From assembly GCA_025094145.1 (NCBI GenBank), contig JALLLS010000051.1, positions 1 to 64,000 on the forward strand: DNA of 64,000 bases, read 5' to 3'. This stretch comes from Spinellus fusiger. Taxonomy: Eukaryota; Mucoromycota; Mucoromycetes; Mucorales; Phycomycetaceae. Each line of letters starts with the position of its first letter. Within the stretch, counting starts at the first letter, position 1. The position numbers and the translations under genes are program-made. The notes below the pieces were generated by a model. The model was not told where the DNA came from, searched no databases, and worked only from the letters and a program-made list of their open reading frames with translations. This document shows, in pieces, positions 11,055 through 22,989 of this stretch.

Positions 11055-13123
11055 TCACTGGTAACTTGTGTGGCCAAGAGATTCCCATGCAATACCATGA
11101 ATACTACCGCCAAAGCCACTTTCTTCAAAGGCAGCCTCCATCTGCTCTTCTTCTTCTGCGTAGTAATTAACGGTACCAGAACCAGAACCAGAAACAGAAG
11201 AGACAAGACTGGGCTGATGGTGTGCCTCTCTAGTCAAAGGGAGGGCAATGTTAAAGAGAGCTGTCACAAACACATCCACCTACTTTTGTCTTTTGACCTG
11301 CTGTTTTGCCACACCATAGGCCATGGACTTTTGTAGTACAGCCCGGTCTCCAATGAACACAGTGGGTGTCTTTACAGAGCCTATTTTTCTTGGGGCTAGA
11401 GAAGTAGAGGGAATGTCTCTGTCTCTCCACACATCCCTCACACCTTCATATCTACAATAGACAGAGAGATAGAGAGAGACATGCGTTGGGACCGAGTGAG
11501 CATACTTAACGTAAAACATAGTATAAAAATAGACTAAAACAAGCAAGTGACGTTGGAGAAAGAAATACTAAGGACGCCATGATGCCGAGCCTTAGTAGCG
11601 CTGTTTTGGTTGGGCCAAGGAAATAAGCTGAGATTATGAGCCTACCTAGTATCTGCACGGCCACTAAAAGAGTCAATGCACATATTAGTGTGTGCCTGTA
11701 ACTCGGCTTTTGGAAAGAAACAGGAACAGATTGGACATTTGTTGCTGGGCTATACATTAACATAGAATCATAGCTATGGTTGAGTTCTTCTTATAGGCTT
11801 TACCTCTTTAGCATAAGTGGTGCTGGTTGGCAGAGATGGGTTAGAAGGAAACCATGTACTAAAGAACTCTCCTATTGCATCTCCACTGTTGGAGTGTTGT
11901 ACTGCTATGGGTGGGGGAGAAGGTGCTTTAAAACCCTCAACTCTAAAGGGATTGATGTTCTTGATAGGACGCTTGTTGGTGGATTTTGTTGGTGGTTGTG
12001 TCGATTCAATGGGAGGTGTAGACGAGTCTAAATATAACTGTAAAAGATAGTCGTCTTTTTCTTTTTTGTAGGAGGGTAGAGGTGGACTGAACAGCACAGG
12101 ATCTGAATGCAATTGTAGAATAGGTGAAATATGAGGGCTTTGTTCGTATGAAAATGTTTCTACAGCATCACCAAAAAGAGCTGAGGGTGGACTTGATGCT
12201 AGTGGGTCTGAATGCAATAAAGTCTCTTGAATGTTATGTTGATGTCTGTTTGTTTTGGCTGTAGCAAGAGGTGGGTCTGGTGCTAATGGGTCCGAATACA
12301 GTTGAATATCATTATCAGTATGAGTAGGCATGTATTTATCCACAACTGAAGATGGGCTTGATACTATTGGGTCTGAATACAACTGAGAATGACTAACATC
12401 ATACTGAAAGCTGGTTTCTCTGGCTATACCAAGAGATGAATGGGGTACTGATGGCTCTAGATACAGCTGAACATCATTATCATTCTGTGAAGAAATGTCT
12501 TCTTTATCCACAACCGAAGATGGGCTTGATACTATTGGGTCTGAATACAACTCAAATTCTGGTAATATCTGCTCATTGTATTTCTTATCAGAAGATATAC
12601 TCTGGTGATCATCCAATAGAATAGAAGGAGGACTCGATAGAAATGTATCTTTTTCATTCACTGGTATAGGAACAGAAGGAGACTCTTCAAAGAGCCAGGT
12701 AGATACATCCTGCACTTGTATCATAATATCCTCATTATCACTCTCCTGTTCTTGTTCTTCTACTGCTGTCTTTTCTTTTGTGACTTGTAAAGGCAAAAGA
12801 GACTGAACACTATAGCGTATTGGCATAGTTGAATTAGATTCGTCCTGTGTGTACACTGGTAACTGTGCAAAGGGGAGAGGGGAGAGGCTGTGTTTGGTAT
12901 GGAGAAGCGTTTTTAATCGAGAGTTTTGTTTTAGAGTTGCTTTGGACTCTTTTTTACATGACTGGGTAATGTCCTCTTGTTCTGGTTTAGAAGTTTGGTT
13001 TCTTGTTGTAGGAACGCGATGAGGGTCATGGCCAAGACCCTTGGCCTCATGAGTGTGTGTTCTTTTGTTGGTGTCTGATAACCACTTGGAAATATCAGAC
13101 GATGTATACGATCTTTTTGTCAT
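11055..13123 (-). CDS. UBZ4 (Rad18-type) zinc-finger protein, disordered N-terminus (4 exons)
   Basis: Minus-strand exons 11804-13123, 11646-11749, 11284-11451 and 11055-11229, introns 54, 194 and 54 nt, all phases agree, 588 residues. The long first exon is acidic and disordered, with recurrent ELYSDPIVSSPSSVVDK-like units (LYSDP or LHSDP occurs about seven times) and small aromatic motifs (ISKWLSD, STWLFEE, FFSTWFP). The second exon encodes CPICSCFFPKAELQAHTNMC, a C-x2-C-x11-H-x3-C finger typical of ubiquitin-binding UBZ4 modules in Rad18, SNM1 and related DNA-damage proteins. The tail is basic, then acidic. An adaptor or DNA-repair role is inferred from the finger only; no nuclease or RING domain is seen. 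A competing hydrophobic frame at 11506-11763 is an artefact across exon 2. Confidence 0.75.
12090..12560 (-). repeat. Imperfect LYSDP-containing protein repeats
   Basis: Coding repeats of about 90-100 bp in the UBZ4 gene. The unit reads roughly Q-L-Y-S-D-P-I-V-S-S-P-S-S-V-V-D-K. Two copies (near 12330 and 12510 on the plus strand) are almost identical at DNA level, suggesting recent duplication. Confidence 0.75.
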
Positions 13124-13480
13124 GAGTAATTGTGTTGTGTATATTTATAGGAAGAGAGAATTAGCCAAGGACTCCTTTTCTCTACAGAAAATGAATTGAA
13201 CTGATATCCATCTCTAGGTGGCAGTCTCGCCTATAGCTTGGGCTTAATCTATTGGAGAATGTCTTTTTTTTTTCAGTGCAAAATTATTATTGTAGGTTGT
13301 TCTTCCGTCTATACACTTTTTTGTAGCTCCAGGAAGAGAATGAGTAGGGTGTGAAATACTAAGAGACAGATAGAAAGGTGTGGTTGGTATGGTACAATGC
13401 AAGTATGAATAGTGATAACTAGTAAAGATCAATGGTATGAGAGTGGAGCTATGCTACAAAATGAACAGAAGAAAGAAAGA
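13124..13480. other. Intergenic region between tandem minus-strand genes
   Basis: Should hold the promoter and 5' leader of the UBZ4 gene and the 3' end of the GATA gene. No distinctive site is recognised. Confidence 0.5.
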
Positions 13481-15019
13481 TTAAGGTATGTCTACTTCTA
13501 AATCAGCCGTAAATAGACTGCTGACTGTAGCAAAAGAGGTTGAGTCATAATAGAGAGGTGATAAGTGGTGTCGATCAAAAGTATCTTTTGTGGAGGCTGT
13601 AGTAGTATAGGATGGCAAGTAGAATGGATTCCCAGTATTAAAACAAGAGGCAATACGAGAGAAGGATCGTGTTCTGTGTGATTTTGGCTGACTCACAGGG
13701 GGAAGAGTAGGTATTGGTCTCTTCAAATGCTTCTTGTTGAGATGTCCTCCTTCATAGCGCTGTCTCTTTTTTATTGTATCTGTTTTCATCGACAGTGGAC
13801 GTCTTTCATTATGTAACTTTAGACTGTAAAACACACACAAGTCAATAGAATACAGCGAATGGTACTTACTAGAGACCACACGCATTACAAAGAGAGGCGC
13901 CTTCTTCATCTTTTCTCCATAAAGGAGTTGTCCTTGTATAGCAATTAGAGCACACCAACTGGAGTACATCCTCCTCTCGTACTTCTTTGCGGGGAGTATT
14001 TACTTTTAATGTTTTTGGTCTAGGCACCTTGTGTAGCTTTTGACTAAGAGTATAGTTAAGTATTTGCACATACCATGCCTGACTTACTAGAGACCACAGG
14101 CATTGCAGAGTAGTTCATTGATGGGTGATCTTCTCCATAAAGGAGTTGATGTGGCATTGCAATTGGTACACACTGGTTGGTCATATTCTTCTGAGAAATC
14201 ATATGGGTCAATATCCATCGGTAGTTCAGGACAAACATCTTGTCCAACACAGTTGTAGAGTTGGCCGGTGGATGGAGATCTGATAAGAAAATAATAGGAG
14301 TTTAAAACAAAAAAGGAAACCACTTTGTTAACTTACATGTCAGCAAAATAATTTGAATTGTTTTGCATGTCTACTAGTCTATCTTTTAAATAATCTGATG
14401 TTTCTATAGAATCAATCTCATAAAGATGACCTGAATCCCCCAATGGAGACTGTGGTGTAGTATAAGGTGGTAGAAGGGGTTCTATAAGCACAGGACTTGA
14501 CGGTAATGACATGGACAAGGGCATATCATATCCTGGTATGAGATGAAGACCTTGCTGATGCTGCAGGTTAGGGGGAAGTTCTGGGTAGTTTATATTAGAT
14601 TCCAAGTAGTTCCATGATCCTTGAGGTATAAAAATAGCATCAACATTGATGTCTTGCACTGTTAATTCATGCTCTCTTGATGGAGGCTGTCCTAAATGGA
14701 TAAAGTCCACTGGACTTGTACTGCTACTGTCTGTTCCATCAGTCTCTAAAGCAAGTTCAGCTGCGACATTGAGGTGTGGATAAGCAGATTGGAGTGCTAG
14801 TGAATCCTCAGTTTTTTCTTGAGTATTCTGCTGGAGCTTCATCTTTTGGTGACAAAACCAGAGTCTCCAAGACATATTCGCTAAACGTGGTCCATCTTCC
14901 AGTGAATTCTCTACTTTGGCACATGTTCTCCATACATGAGGCACATCTTTTTCTGATTTTAGAATATCAAAAAGAGGAGAATCCGCACTTGTATTAATCT
15001 TTAACAGAGGAGACAGCAT
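13481..15019 (-). CDS. GATA transcription factor with DUF1752 region and two GATA fingers (4 exons)
   Basis: Minus-strand exons 14337-15019, 14088-14279, 13870-14043 and 13481-13823, all GT-AG and in phase, give 463 residues. Around residue 30 the stretch [20 protein letters not shown] followed by MSWRLWF matches DUF1752, the N-terminal region of AreA/Gat1-type nitrogen regulators. Two C-x2-C-x17-C-x2-C GATA fingers follow: [14 protein letters not shown]...LCNACGLYQKLH at about 263 and [18 protein letters not shown]...LCNACGLYLKLH at about 323, each with a basic RP tail. AreA proteins have one finger and the iron regulators (Sre/Fep1) two with a Cys-rich spacer; the spacer here has no Cys cluster. 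The frame is open upstream to 15172, but MLSPLL at 15019 is favoured because the upstream residues are hydrophobic and unlike the family. Both fingers are interrupted at the same codon (see findings). Confidence 0.88.
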
Positions 15020-15353
15020 AACAACATAAGCTATAGAAAAATGGACAAGTAGGAGAAGGAATAGAAATAAATAAAAAGAAGCAAAGGTGAATAAGATCTT
15101 TGTCATTTTAGAACTCCACACGATACAATAAGTCAACATTTCGACTTTCATTGACATCACACCAAGCGGCATTCAATTTCTTAGTGCTCATACTACATGT
15201 GAAGGATGTGTTTTGTAAAGTAGAGTGTATGGGTGGAAGACATCAAACGCCAAACCCAAAGAGTATAGATTCATTATATAAAATAGTAGTATTTTATTAT
15301 TATGTAATTTTTAATATACAAAGCAGGAAATCAAAACAAATTTGAAGTATTAT
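15020..15353. other. Intergenic: GATA gene promoter and reductase 3' end
   Basis: AT-rich. Nothing else recognised. Confidence 0.5.
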
Positions 15354-17294
15354 TTAAAATTCAAAGGTTTCAGTATGTGCCATCCAGTGGTGCTTCAATG
15401 CAGTGTTATGGATCAAGCACATAAAATCACTTGTACCACATGCATGAACAAATACATTCGTTGGTTGAGTACTGTACTGTTTCTCTTCGTTTTCAATGCG
15501 CTGCATAATCGCAGGGATATCTGGGCGTTTGCCGTAAGTAAGTTCGGCATTAGGGTATTGCTCCAAAAGATTATCCCCGCTATTCACACGGGTCACATAA
15601 ACAAATACATTTAAAGTGAAAGGTAAAATGGCAGTTTTGCTCTTGTCATTCCAATAGGCAATAAAATCTATAAAAACAGAAATTTCCTCTAAGAAAAAGG
15701 ATAAATGAATGAGCTATCTTTTTTTTTCATGTTGTACCTATAAAACTTACCAGGAACACGAACAGTCCATACAAAGTAAATGTTTTCAGTAGCAACTGTC
15801 TTGACACCGGCTGCACGACGTTCAGCACAGTCCTTAATTAAGGCCAACGCAGGAGTAACACCAATGCCCAAAGCAAAGATGGCCATTGTTTTATGATCTT
15901 GGTACTCAAGTCTTGCACCATAAGGACCGTCGACTTTGACAGAAAGCTGCTCATTAGCAGCAACAGATTTCAATAAACCATGGGTGTAGTTTCCAAGTCC
16001 CTTTATATGAACGGATGCTAGAACTGGTTCATCTTTTCCACGGTAACCTATGGCAGGGGATCTACGACGGAGATCTCTAAGATCAGAAGCATCTTCGGAA
16101 GCTTTTTCTATCTCAAATAGACTATCGACATTCTTGTACTTGTAAGAATCTTTCACAGATAGACCTTTTTCAGTTATCTTGAAATCAATCGAATCTTTAT
16201 CTGATTTTCCACCACGAAATATTTCAGAAATAGTAAAAGGGTGCCAGTTTAAGAATTGGAGTGGCCACAACTTGTGAGTTTTGTTGACAATGGAAAGGAA
16301 GACATATTGTCCAGGTCGGTAGGAACTAAGAGAAGAATGCTCAAAGAGAGCACGTGTAATTCCATCATGGGTGGCAGTTTGAGGCAATGCTTGTTTAACA
16401 CTAATAGCAGTGACTCCAGAGAACCAGGAACGGTAAGAGCGGTAAAGACGATCCACTATCCAAAGAACCATGACAGGAATAAAGTAGAAGAAGCACATTG
16501 TCTCATGAAGACAGACAAATACCATAGCAGACATAAACGCAATGATATGAGTGTAATAAAACAGCTCAAAGTAATTGCGACGAATGTAATTAATGGAGAA
16601 GATAAACATGATCAAGAAACTGAAAAGTGCACATGAACCCATAGTATGCTCAAAATCATAGAACAGAGTATCAGAAATGATATAGCTTTTTGAATAGGCA
16701 TCCATCCTGTTTATAAATGATTAGGTAAGTATAAAGAGTATATTGTACATGTCTATCTACTTACATTCTCCAGACAAAGTGAAGTACAAACTCGGCCAAA
16801 CCAATGCGTGCAAGCCATCGATGGAAAGGCAAAAGCTCCTCATAGGATAAACCAGCCATATGAGACAAGATGGTGTTACGAGTTCCGAGAAGAATGACAA
16901 AATCCCAATTGACCATGCCGAGATAAGCCGCACGTCGATCGAGGATATTTATTGGAGCCATGGCGAAGCCATCACTGGTATAGACAAAAGGAGAAAAGAT
17001 AAGGAAAATGACATTGACACCCATAAAGAAGATAATGCCAAGAACATGCTTAATAGGAACAGGTCCAGTGACTAGTGGAATTTCAATAAGCCTCTCCAGT
17101 GGGTTCAGAAATCGAGTCCATGGCATAACAATAAGATCTTTTTCATGGCCATGAATGCGTTGTTTTCTGATCCAGTAGGTGTACAGACGTGAGGCTTGGT
17201 TGAGAATACAGTAAATTGAAAAGACACCCCAACACAGCATGGCATATGGGTAGGCCATAATATGAAATTGACTTGCTGTATTTGGCACCAGCAT
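15354..17294 (-). CDS. Ferric reductase-type membrane flavocytochrome (3 exons)
   Basis: Minus-strand exons 16765-17294, 15751-16706 and 15354-15667, phases consistent, 599 residues. This is a plasma-membrane metalloreductase of the FRE/NOX superfamily, moving electrons from NADPH through FAD and two haems to external Fe(III) or Cu(II). The N-terminal half has about six hydrophobic segments with paired haem histidines: PFHRW and VLHFVW in one helix region, YTHIIAF and CLHE in the next. The FAD-binding loop is WHPFTISE, and the NADPH-binding sites are GIGVTPALAL and the C-terminal VHACGTSDF. A glycine-poor charged insert (about residues 340-390) lies between HPFTISE and the VHIKGLG strand, as in many fungal FREs. 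No EF-hands are seen, arguing against Duox/NoxC types. The first ATG gives a short N-terminus; a cleavable signal peptide is not obvious. Confidence 0.88.
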
Positions 17295-20200
17295 TTCTAG
17301 ACTAATCTTTGCAGTTGAATGATAGCAAAATATGTAGGATCAGTGAGCCGTGGATCCACTAAGAGCAAGGAGAATATGAAAAAGGTGAGGAATGAGAAAA
17401 ATGAAAGTTAGGTGAGATGCACAGAAGCAAGAAAGAGAGTTTCTTTTTAAGACCTCTTTATAGAAGATTGAAATGACAAAGTAAATGCTGTAAATGATTC
17501 AGTAGAATAAGAGCCAATTAGAAGAGGGCATTGTTATCTGATGGTATAAATACCAAATATTTGTGGATTATTCTAAAATGAAAATAAGCTTTACTTTCTT
17601 ACATAAAGAACGACTATTAAAAATAAACCACGACCAAGTGAATTTATAGTTGTTCTTTATTAAGTTGTTTACGTGCACCAATGTAATATAAGAAATCGGC
17701 TGAGATGACACTAGTGATATCCTTGAGAACACTAAAAGTACAAAACATACTCATTGCATAATTTATTTGGGGTGTGTTATATTGATCTTTATGTTTATTT
17801 GATAATGTTTTAAACTTGATAAAACTTTTTTTTCACCGTTACTTTATGGGTAATATTAATTTATCACTATTAGCTCACTTAAAGCACAACAGATACACTA
17901 TTCTATTAACCACAAAGATTGATATCCGACAATTAAGCCACTTGATTCTTAACAGCGATAGATATCCGACACTTTCTGTTTATAACTGAAATCAATCTTC
18001 ATAGAAAAGCATGATATTCTCAAACATTGGATCCATTTTACTTTTTGTTAAGAAATAATGAATTTAATGGATTCAAATGACCCCGCTATAAAACCAAAAG
18101 TATTTATACTGTAAGAGATATTTTCTAAGTGAAAAATATTACTCAACAAGTACATTCTATAATAATATATTCTCTGTAATAAATTATGAATATAGCTCAG
18201 AAATGTGGGGTGATTCAGTATATCATTGAGATAAGTACCAAACATTTCAACTTTTGCTTAAATAAATACATAATATGGCTCATTAATTTATTCTTTAAAT
18301 AGAGAGTGAGAGAAAGCATTGAGTTTTCTACAATCGCTTGCACACCCATAAATGCCTATATTATTAAAGAGTTTGGGCTTTATATAGCTTTAAGATCCAG
18401 ACAACATATACAATTACTTGATAAAATCAAACAAGTATTGTTGTCCCACCTAAGTTTTTCTTTTGTATCTAATCTGAGCATAGGCCCGATATCTCAATAA
18501 TTTTTATCGTTATCTCCGCGAACAAAAAGATCTGATAAGCGTTTGTAGATACAAGGGTACTGTCAGCCGTAAAATAATCCATGATAATCATCTAGTATAT
18601 GTGAAAGATAAATAAAGTAATAAGAATATAGTATATCTTCTATACTAAATGAAATTATTAACATAGACATATTTATGAACAAAAATTGTCTCATCCACCT
18701 TTAATTCTATTCTAGATTTATATAGATACTTTGAATATATATTTTTGCTTATGATCTATGTTTTATAATAAAATCCCTTACATTCTACACAGATCCATTA
18801 TATTTATAACGAGGTAATTAATATAATATGTATTATTTTTTTGTCATCTATTGTTCTCATCGGATATATAAAAAGTATAATAGAAATAAATAAAAAGGAG
18901 TTTTAGGCGGACTAGAAGATAAGCATCCAATAGTGATTTATTGGCGAGTTTGAAGCATGAAGACATGTCTTGAAGGTATGATGTCAATGATATATAAATG
19001 ATATAATATGAGTCAAGTTTAAATATTTTAAATATTTTAATTTATATACTTAGAACAATTATGTAGAGATTTATAAAGAATCAATAGAAATATTGATATT
19101 GGAACGGGATATGACGGGTTTTGTAGTTTGTATTCCACTCTATTTGGCGAAAAAAGTGAAGGCAATCCTGTGGATTATTTAAGTTTTATACAAGTCCGAA
19201 AGCTACTTCATTGCACTGCTATATTAAACTTTACCTTATTTACAGGATTTATGTTTTATGCCATAGCATAATGAAGATATAGATTATCATTAGTCAAGAA
19301 TAAAATAAACGAAATACCGTCGGCTAGTGTATAGGCAGTGGGCGTATCTACCGAAATTAAGGATTAAGTCATCAACAGTGAACTAAAAAGGAATTGGACT
19401 GTGTAGCCTGTGGCCATGGGTTTATGTAGTACGTTGGATTTTATGTGCAAGATAAGACACTCAATATTAAATGAAGCTTAAATATGGGATAGCAGGAAAA
19501 AAGCTATATGCTTGCTTGAGTGATTTTTTTACGCAATAACTATTAACTCATAAAGTGGCAGGAATTGAAAAGTAGGGCATAGAAATGATACAAAAGCGGA
19601 TACTAAATTTTTAAGTTATCCTTTACATTTTACTAAAGTTGAAATATCAAATAGTATTTCAACTTAGAATGTTTTTATTTTTATTTTTTTGTTACTTTCT
19701 GGATTAAGATAAAATAATTTTATAAACAACTCTAATGAGTTACTTCAATATATTTAAAGGATGATATTCGACTAGTATGCAATGGTATTCATTATTCTTG
19801 AATAATATAGTTGAATAATATAGTTGAATATAATGACCTCAGTTTATTAAAAGTTGTATAAATAACCAGTTTTCTTTAAATGGTTCTTCACTAAGAATGA
19901 ACTGAAAAGAATTCTGAATCATTACATAACATTTAAAATATATTATCTGCTCAGTGAATAGCAATATCTGATAAAAATTTTAATTCTGATTGTAAAGAAA
20001 AAGGGTGAACAAAATGGATCGATTCTCTTGAGAACTATCTAGATAGTACAAATTAGATTGACTAAAAAAATATTTGAAAAGGAAAAAAAAAAGAATAAAA
20101 GAGATTTAGTTAATCACTGTTACCATTGCATTGTACACCATTAAATAACGCCATCACGGTATATGAATTTTCTGCTGTATGTCAAAAACAAGTATGTATC

Positions 20201-20565
20201 TTGAAAACCCAAATATTATATACAGTGTTATATCTATATCTATATTCTTTGTATTGATATAGATATATTATTTCTTTAGATAAATATTATAGAGAATTTA
20301 AGAAATACATTCCAATAATGAATTAACTAGCTCAATAGCTATAAAAATCATTCCAATATCTTTTTTCTTATTTTCACACGTCATCTCAATAACTAAAGCT
20401 TTAGTTAATTATTATTAGTAATTGTATTTGACCAAAATAACTCTTCATATGTGTCGTGTTCTGACTTTAATCCAAAGATTCTCTATGAATAGGTCAACAT
20501 GAGTAGTGTGCTATGACATTCAGAATACTCTATGAAAGCTTGAGTGCACACAAGTACCATAGTAC
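17295..20565. other. AT-rich gene-poor region
   Basis: Reductase promoter at the left edge, then about 3 kb of very AT-rich sequence. A short GATATCCGACA word occurs twice near 17920 and 17966, and a TAGTTGAATAATA tandem lies near 19800. No open frame with recognisable motifs. Probably old decayed mobile DNA, but this is inference. Confidence 0.5.
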
Positions 20566-20570
20566 ATCTC

Positions 20571-21099
20571 TGTATCATCTCACTGACTGGTCGTAACTAC
20601 AAATGAACCTTCTAAGCCCAGTGTACCATTGGACCCTTAATAAGAGTCATCATTAATAATTCTAACAGAACAATATTGACCTATCAGAGTCAATTGAATA
20701 AAGACTCGTAATAATTCATAGTTCCAGTAATTGAGTGCTTATCCCAGGAACCAACCATAGGGTTGAATATAATAATACTACAAATAAGTAAAACATATGA
20801 ACCAACCATAAGGTGGCAGCTATTAATACTACCATAAGGTAGAAACATATACACCGACCATAAGGTCAAAGAGAATGAATTCTACCATAAGGTAGAATGT
20901 CCCCACCAACCATTTAGTTGTATTTGTGAAGCAGTCATAAGGTTGACTATTATGACTACCATAAGGTAGAATATGTTATCCTACCATAAGGTAGAAACCA
21001 CTGAAAGATAAGCACCCACAAAAAGTATAAATAATGAACCTTTCTTTACTCAATAAAAATTATCTTTGTTCAGTCTCGTTAATTTTACCTGTCCGAACA
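20571..21099. mobile_element. Solo LTR of a retrotransposon (529 bp)
   Basis: Begins TGTATCATC and ends TCCGAACA (TG...CA termini), flanked on both sides by the perfect 5-bp direct repeat ATCTC (20566-20570 and 21100-21104). Inside the right part, a TATA-like tataaata at about 21030 is followed by a polyadenylation-like caataaaa at about 21051, the usual order in an LTR. No gag or pol sequence adjoins it, so it is read as a recombination-derived solo LTR. The plus orientation follows from the TATA/poly(A) order. The superfamily cannot be told. Confidence 0.7.
20752..20996. repeat. Nine copies of a CCATAAGGT-centred mini-palindrome
   Basis: Copies start near 20752, 20803, 20828, 20855, 20882, 20907, 20931, 20956 and 20981. 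The core is ACCATAAGGT with flanks that change together: CTACC/GGTAG four times, CAACC/GGTTG, GACC/GGTC, and CAAC/GTTG with a changed loop. Each can form a 4-6 bp stem with a short loop. All lie inside the solo LTR. Confidence 0.8.
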
Positions 21100-21104
21100 A
21101 TCTC

Positions 21105-21473
21105 AATATACTGAATCCTCAAATTTACCATTTAATGAATCATAAGAGCTTTTGCATTATTTAAACAATATGTGGAGATGAAGAAAATCTGGATACTGAA
21201 TTGTTTAGAAAATACATATTTCATTCAAAAAATCAGACCATCGAACATAATTCCTATACAAAAAAAAACTTGTGTTGTGTAGAAATACTGAGATTCCCCA
21301 ATAGACTTAATGTTTTCATATAGAATAAGAGTTATGTTGGGATAAAGCTAATATATTCATAAGTAACATAGACAGTATACCTTTACTTTATGATTTTTGT
21401 ACTTTACAAATGATTTATTTTAATTGGATCTATAGGCTTTTATATTTCTCCACATTTATGATTTCGAGTGATA
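21105..21473. other. AT-rich spacer between solo LTR and nested transposons
   Basis: No feature recognised. Confidence 0.4.
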
Positions 21474-21595
21474 CAGTTCAAATTATTTTTATTATTCAAG
21501 TGTGAGGTGCTATTCGCGCATTGGGCATATTAGCCACTCTATGAGAACTTTTGAAGAATAAATAAGAATAAACATTAAAACACTTTCGAGTAATA

Positions 21596-22954
21596 CAGTG
21601 GCTTTCAAAATAATAAGGAAGATTTTTCATATCCCGATATACTTATGTAATAAGAAATACTTATTCTTTGTAATAAAAACACACATTAAACACATAGTAA
21701 AGACTTCAAAATAGGATAGGGTATAAGGAAGGTCAACAGGGTAATAAATACAAGTTTATTGGGTGGAAAACTTCAATATTTGGTGTTTCCACCCTTGGCC
21801 TCAATGACAGCCTTGCATCTCCGCCCCATGCTGGCAATGAGGGTGTCTGTGGTGTCCCTGGGAATATTCTCCCATTCATCTAACAAGAGCACCTCTAAAT
21901 CTTGAAGAGTAGTTCTTGGGGTTATTCTCTTTATTATAACCCTATCTAGCTCTTCTCATAAATGCTCTACGGGGTTGAGATCGGGGATTTTTGAGGGCCA
22001 CCCCTCCATAGTGGCAATGCTCTCCTGTGCCTTCTACAACCTAGACTCTCTACTCTTATGGCAGTTGGCATTATCCTCTTGAAGAACATAACATACCACT
22101 GGATTCATTGCCTTGAGTCGAGCCAGCTCAGGGCAGTAATTCTTCTTTAAAATCTCAATGTATCCTCTACTGTCTATACTGCCCTTCACAGGCACCAACC
22201 TTCCAACACTTTCACCAGAGAAAGAACCCCACACCATTACACTGCCACCAACAAACTTTATAGTGGGCTTTATGTTCTTTGGGAGCAGCCCTTCCTTCTT
22301 TCTTTGCACCATTCTATTGCGGTTGTTGGTTCTCATCAGTTGGTACTTTGACTCATTGGACCAGATGACTGTCTTCCAGTCTTCCTCAGTCCAATGGAGG
22401 TGGGCCTTAGCCTAAGCAAGTCTCAACTTCTTGTGTTTAATAGTGAGAGAAAGTTTCTTAACTACCCTGAAAGAAAACAGGCCAAGCTTCTTCATCATTT
22501 TTCTAAAAGTGTTCATGGACACTTGGGCGGTCATCTGCTTGCGAAGCTGATCCATTGTCTGGAATGAATCCCTTCCCACTTCGCGACTGACCTCTCTCTC
22601 TTCCCTCTCATCAAAAATAGGCTTGCACCTAGTGCTCTTCTTGGCCTTGAAGCAACCAGTTTCCTTGTATCTCTTTATGATACGGGAAACAGACTGCTGA
22701 CAAACTCCAAACCTAGCAGAAATAGCAACATGGCTGGTCCCATTAACAGTGGCCTTGTGAGCGATGAGACAGCGGGTGAAGTCATCAATATTTTTTTCCT
22801 GTTTCCAAGAGGTTTTTTGGTGTGTTCATTGGTGTTAGATGAGGTAGACATTAGAGTGAAAAAGCGATAAGTGAAGAATGTTTAATATAAAAAAATCCAA
22901 GGGTAAAATTATGGTTTGAATTTGAAATCTTCCTTGTTTTATTGAAAGCCACTG
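21596..22954 (-). mobile_element. Tc1-like DNA transposon #1 (1359 bp), inactivated
   Basis: Inverted ends CAGTGGCTTTCAAAATAATA and the reverse complement of TTTTATTGAAAGCCACTG, flanked by TA (21594-21595 and 22955-22956). A transposase reads on the minus strand: HTH-type N-terminus near 22800, KAHLHWTEEDWK, WSNESKY, GGSVMVWGSFSG, QEDNANCH and IPDLNPVEHL, ending IEAKGG near 21785. Three in-frame stops are visible and the first catalytic Asp (SDE) is Asn. It sits inside the TA-flanked element at 21474-23549. Confidence 0.9.
21780..22860 (-). pseudogene. Tc1 family transposase pseudogene (element #1)
   Basis: DDE-type transposase, member of IS630/Tc1/mariner. The longest intact piece is 22034-22336 (GGSVMVWGSF to ANCHKSR). 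Stops replace Trp at LA*AKAHLHW, RL*KAQES and EHL*EEL. Second and third acidic residues (QEDNA and PVE) remain, but WSDES is WSNES. The protein cannot be made or catalytic. Confidence 0.88.
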
Positions 22955-22989
22955 TACTTTAAATACACCACGTCTACTCGAGACTTTAA

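Noticed and set aside
11506..11763. Open frame with two hydrophobic segments, apparently a small membrane protein
   Set aside because: In another frame the same DNA holds the UBZ4 finger exon (11646-11749), which splices in phase on both sides; the hydrophobic frame crosses that exon and an intron and does not join the downstream exon with good sites.
20752..20996. CRISPR-like array
   Set aside because: Repeats are only 9-14 bp, vary in sequence, spacers are irregular, and the context is a fungal LTR; a eukaryotic genome would not carry CRISPR.
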